This document shows, piece after piece, positions 61,103 through 64,000 of a stretch of DNA of 64,000 bases. A program made the position numbers and the translations under genes. Source of the stretch: Clostridia bacterium. GTDB lineage: Bacteria; Bacillota; Clostridia; Christensenellales; Borkfalkiaceae. Each line of letters begins with the position of its first letter. Within the stretch, counting starts at the first letter, position 1. The DNA lies in contig JAFQEM010000007.1 of NCBI GenBank assembly GCA_017399035.1, positions 1 to 64,000 on the forward strand, in the 5' to 3' direction. The notes under the pieces were generated by a model. It worked only from the letters and a program-made list of their open reading frames with translations. It was not told the DNA's origin and ran no database searches.

Positions 61103-61999
61103 TTAAAACAACCCTTCTACGAACTCTTTTGCATCAAAATCTTCAATATCGTCAATTTTTTCGCCTGTGCCTACGAAACATACGGGTACTTCTAATTCAT
61201 ATGATAGTGAAACGATAAATCCGCCCTTTGCAGTGCCGTCAAGTTTAGTTAAAATTATGCCATCTATACCGACAGCCTCGTTAAACACTTCCACTTGATT
61301 ATAGGCGTTTTGCCCAGTGGTTGCGTCAAGCGCAATGAGTTTATAATAATTTGCATCGGGATATTCACGCTTAACCACCCTATCCATCTTTTTAAGTTCT
61401 TCCATAAGGTTTGCCTTTACGTGAAGTCTACCTGCCGTGTCGATAATCAAAACGTCTGTCTTTTTAGCCTTTGCAGATTCAATGGCGTCAAACACTACCG
61501 CAGATGCGTCTGCACCTTCAGAGTGCTTAATTATACGCACTTTAGCCCTTTCTGCCCAAACGGAAAGTTGGTCTGAAGCGGCAGCACGGAAAGTATCCGC
61601 AGCGGCAATAGTTACGCTCTTTTTCTCTTTTACGAACTTATTTGCAAGTTTGCCTATGGTGGTAGTTTTGCCCACGCCGTTTACACCAACCACCATAATG
61701 ATAGCAGGTGCTTTTACGTCAAGTTTATCAGCGTAATCAAGCGTTTCAAAAAGTTCGTTTTTCAAAAGTTCTATAACGTAATCTTTATCTTTGCACTTTT
61801 CTTTAATAGCGGTGTCGCGAATTTCGTCAACTATTTCCATAGTAGTTTTAACCGAAACGTCGGCAGAGATTAAAATATCTTCCAACTCTTCGTAAAACTC
61901 TTCACCAAGTTTGTTTTTTGCAAATAATTCGTTAAGTTTTTTGGCAAGCCCGTCTCTAGTTTTAGAGAGAACCGCCTTAATTTTACTAAATAATCCCAT
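61103..61999 (-). CDS. ftsY: Signal recognition particle receptor FtsY
   Basis: Membrane-associated SRP receptor GTPase, 298 residues: a helical N domain, then [18 protein letters not shown] at about 105, [27 protein letters not shown] and [10 protein letters not shown]. The acidic A domain of E. coli is absent, as usual in Firmicutes. A promoter is likely at 62020-62049. Confidence 0.97.
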   Translation of the reverse strand: MGLFSKIKAVLSKTRDGLAKKLNELFAKNKLGEEFYEELEDILISADVSVKTTMEIVDEIRDTAIKEKCKDKDYVIELLKNELFETLDYADKLDVKAPAIIMVVGVNGVGKTTTIGKLANKFVKEKKSVTIAAADTFRAAASDQLSVWAERAKVRIIKHSEGADASAVVFDAIESAKAKKTDVLIIDTAGRLHVKANLMEELKKMDRVVKREYPDANYYKLIALDATTGQNAYNQVEVFNEAVGIDGIILTKLDGTAKGGFIVSLSYELEVPVCFVGTGEKIDDIEDFDAKEFVEGLF

Positions 62000-62019
62000 A
62001 AAAGTTCCTATATTTGTTG

Positions 62020-62049
62020 ATTATAAAATGTTAAACGGGTTTGATGCAA
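62020..62049 (-). promoter_or_regulatory. Putative ftsY promoter within the repeat remnant
   Basis: On the minus strand TTGCAT (62044-62049), an 18-base spacer and TATAAT (62020-62025). The -35 box falls in the remnant of a copy-A-like repeat (ATGCAA). Confidence 0.5.
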
Positions 62050-62055
62050 AACCTT
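62033..62055. repeat. Remnant of repeat family 1, copy-A type
   Basis: AAACGGGTTTGATGCAAAA resembles the left end of copy A (AAATGGTTTAGATGCAAG). As in the ffh-rpsP gap, a copy-A-like piece precedes a copy-B-like one, so the whole two-part unit seems shared. Confidence 0.5.
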
Positions 62056-62109
62056 TCTATTATCTTTATTTTTCCCTTTAAAGATTAAGGGGATTATAAA
62101 GCGGTAGAT

Positions 62110-62230
62110 AAACGGGTTAGAAACAAGTTGCAGTAGGCTCGACCAAGCAAAAGGATGAAATTGACCGTCTGGTCATTGAAGTCTTTTGCTTTGGGCAGTA
62201 ACGACCTGCAACGACGTTTATAAACCGTTT
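62110..62230. repeat. Structured repeat family 1, copy C
   Basis: Nearly identical to copy B from GTTGCAG to CTGCAAC (62127-62212). The basal arms are AAACGGGTTA (62110-62119) and TAAACCGTTT (62221-62230), the latter reaching into the smc stop codon. Internal stems are AGCAAAA/TTTTGCT (62146-62152, 62184-62190) and GACC/GGTC. Confidence 0.85.
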
Positions 62231-64000
62231 AAGCAAGTTGGTCGCCCGTAATATCCGCCACGTCTGAAAGTTTAACTGAAACCATTTTTGAAACGCCTTT
62301 TTCTTGCATTGTTACGCCGAAAAGCGCATCTGCTAGTTCCATAGTTGGCTTTCTGTGGGTTATAACTATAAACTGCGTTTCTTCGCTAAATTTCTTTAAG
62401 TATCTTGCAAATCTATCTACGTTTGCCTCGTCAAGCGCCGCTTCAATTTCGTCAAGAACACAGAAAGGCATAGGACGGAGTTTTAATATTGAGAACAAAA
62501 TTGCTATTGCAGTAAGAGCCTTTTCGCCACCCGATAAAAGTGAAAGTTTTTGCAATTTCTTTCCAGGTGGTTCGGCAACGATTTCAATGCCTGCCTCTAA
62601 CCTATCTTCAACATCGGTATAGTCAATTTGTAGCATTGCCCTACCGCCACCGAAAAGTTCTTTGAATATTCTTTGGAAGTTTTCGTTGATTTTAGTAAAG
62701 CCTTCGTCAAATTGAGTAAGCATTTCCCCCTTAATTTTATCGATTGCCTCTTTAAGGTCTTTTTCCGCCTTTTCAAGGTCTTCTTTTTGAGTAGTCATCT
62801 CTTCGTAACGCTCTTTCAACGCCTTGCAATCGTCAATAGCGGTTGCGTTGATTGCGCCAAGTGAAGAACGGCGTTTTCTCAAGCGGTTAATCTCTTGCTC
62901 GCCAACCACTGCATCGTAACCATCTTGACGCTGTTTAACAGCCGTTTCATAAGTCTCTTGATAGTCTTCCCAAATGCTTTGTTGTAAATACTCTAAATCG
63001 CTATCAATTTTTGCAAGAGCAATTTCTTCCGCGTGTTTCTTTTCCGAAAGGTCGGTGATTGCTTGCGTAATATTTTGTTTCTTTTCGTCGTTACGGTTTA
63101 GGCGTTCACGAAGTTCAGACTTATTGTTTTCAATGCTATCAATCTTTTCACGGATTGAATTGATATGGTCTTGCTCTGCTTTTGTTAGCGCAACCTTTTC
63201 TTGGTCTCTTCTTAACTCTTCTATAATATCTTCTGCGCCTGCGTTACTCTTAATCAAACCTTGGTTTGTTTGTTCAGTTTCACTAATTATATCTTGTAGG
63301 CGCAAGTTTTCGCTTTCAAAGCCAGCAATTTCACCTTTAAGTTCGGTGATTTTAACTTGCAATTCAGTGCTTTCCATAGCAACCGCATCACGCTCTTTTC
63401 TCAAAGCGTCGTATTCGGCTTGGTGCTTATCCGCGCTCTCTTTTGCGCTCGCCCTATCTTGTTCAAGTTTTTTGCCACCACTTTGAGCGTTTTCAAAATC
63501 AGCGTCAACTTTACTTATTCTGCTCTTCACTTCGTCAATAAGGTCGGCAACGCCTTCAATATCACGCCCGATATCACTCAACGCTTTTTCTAGGTTGGCT
63601 TGTTTTTCACGTTCAACTAAAATTTGTTGACGTTTTTCGTTATATAAATCGTTGAGCATAGAAAGTTCGTCAAGCGCTTTATCACGCTTAAATTCAAGTT
63701 CGTGCTTATCCTGTTTAATTTTATCCATTTCCGCACGCTTGATTTTAAGTTGCTCTGCATTGTCTTCAATCTTTCTATCGCTAGATAAAAGCCCAACCGT
63801 TTCAGTTCTTCTTGAACCACCAGTCATTGCGCCTTGAGTTGTAAACACGTCGCCGTCAAGCGTAACCATCTTAAATGCAAAGCGATATTTATCTGCAATT
63901 TTGGTTGCGTTTTCTAGGGTGTCTACGATAAGCGTATTACCTAAAAGGTTGGAAATTACGTTTTCATACTGTTTATCGTAAGTTACAAGTTTATTTGCAA
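62229..64000 (-). CDS. smc: Chromosome partition protein SMC, C-terminal half (cut by window edge)
   Basis: The frame is open to the window end; about 590 residues are visible. The part nearest the edge is the end of the hinge (NLLGNTLIVDTLENAT, MVTLDGDVFTTQGAMTGGS). A long antiparallel coiled coil follows, then the C-terminal ATPase half with signature LSLLSGGEKALTAIAILF and Walker B FCVLDEIEAALDEANVDRF. It acts in chromosome condensation with ScpAB. It is first in the visible smc-ftsY-ylxM-ffh run. Its stop codon lies in repeat copy C. Confidence 0.96.
   Translation of the reverse strand, partial: ANKLVTYDKQYENVISNLLGNTLIVDTLENATKIADKYRFAFKMVTLDGDVFTTQGAMTGGSRRTETVGLLSSDRKIEDNAEQLKIKRAEMDKIKQDKHELEFKRDKALDELSMLNDLYNEKRQQILVEREKQANLEKALSDIGRDIEGVADLIDEVKSRISKVDADFENAQSGGKKLEQDRASAKESADKHQAEYDALRKERDAVAMESTELQVKITELKGEIAGFESENLRLQDIISETEQTNQGLIKSNAGAEDIIEELRRDQEKVALTKAEQDHINSIREKIDSIENNKSELRERLNRNDEKKQNITQAITDLSEKKHAEEIALAKIDSDLEYLQQSIWEDYQETYETAVKQRQDGYDAVVGEQEINRLRKRRSSLGAINATAIDDCKALKERYEEMTTQKEDLEKAEKDLKEAIDKIKGEMLTQFDEGFTKINENFQRIFKELFGGGRAMLQIDYTDVEDRLEAGIEIVAEPPGKKLQKLSLLSGGEKALTAIAILFSILKLRPMPFCVLDEIEAALDEANVDRFARYLKKFSEETQFIVITHRKPTMELADALFGVTMQEKGVSKMVSVKLSDVADITGDQLA

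Noticed and set aside
59006..62230. Insertion sequence or transposase remnant
   Set aside because: The repeats have inverted ends but carry no coding capacity, and no target-site duplication is evident; they are described as structured repeats instead.

Overview
The window is chromosomal DNA of low to moderate GC from a member of the Bacillota, most likely an anaerobic Clostridia-like gut bacterium. The evidence is a complete Rnf complex, a PerR plus reverse-rubrerythrin oxygen-defence pair, lipoproteins with bacterial Ig-like domains, AAGGAG-type ribosome binding sites, and a Bacillus/Clostridium-like run smc-ftsY-ylxM-ffh-rpsP-khpA-rimM-trmD plus dprA-topA-trmFO-hslVU. I cannot name a genus from the sequence alone.

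Layout. 1-672: perR followed by a rubrerythrin cut by the window edge. 853-3009: an unusual three-domain fusion of metallophosphatase, TIM barrel and PHP domain. 3118-21685: a carbohydrate-type cluster on the minus strand. It is transcribed from a solute-binding lipoprotein through two permeases, a 1404-residue Ig-like secreted protein, a DUF4838 lipoprotein, a 1333-residue Ig/beta-helix lipoprotein, an unlisted 45-codon ORF, a 992-residue Ig/beta-helix protein and a smaller beta-helix lipoprotein. Three of these proteins share a module repeated about six times. 22262-24501: a CofE-like ligase, tRNA-Arg(CCT) behind a tRNA-like structured leader, and a solitary MazF. 24556-31391: NAD synthase, Leloir genes galE and galT with a SASA esterase, and a THUMP methyltransferase. 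31627-37798: a plus-strand operon of a NusG-II protein, a Gx transporter and rnfCDGEAB. 37859-40855: a MacB-like ABC transporter. 41379-64000: one long minus-strand series of housekeeping genes from smc (cut by the window edge) down to a YfcE-type phosphodiesterase.

The protein-coding housekeeping content is ordinary. The least ordinary material is non-coding. One family of small structured repeats with compensatory base changes sits after ffh and after smc, starting at their stop codons. A second multi-hairpin element occurs as a 146-bp tandem duplication after yfcE, and a similar architecture forms the whole 5' leader of galT. A tRNA-derived structured segment lies between a consensus promoter and tRNA-Arg. 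These are the best candidates for something undescribed, but all need a covariance search.

Promoters, terminators and structures were read by eye. Start codons were moved where a clear ribosome binding site pointed to an internal ATG.
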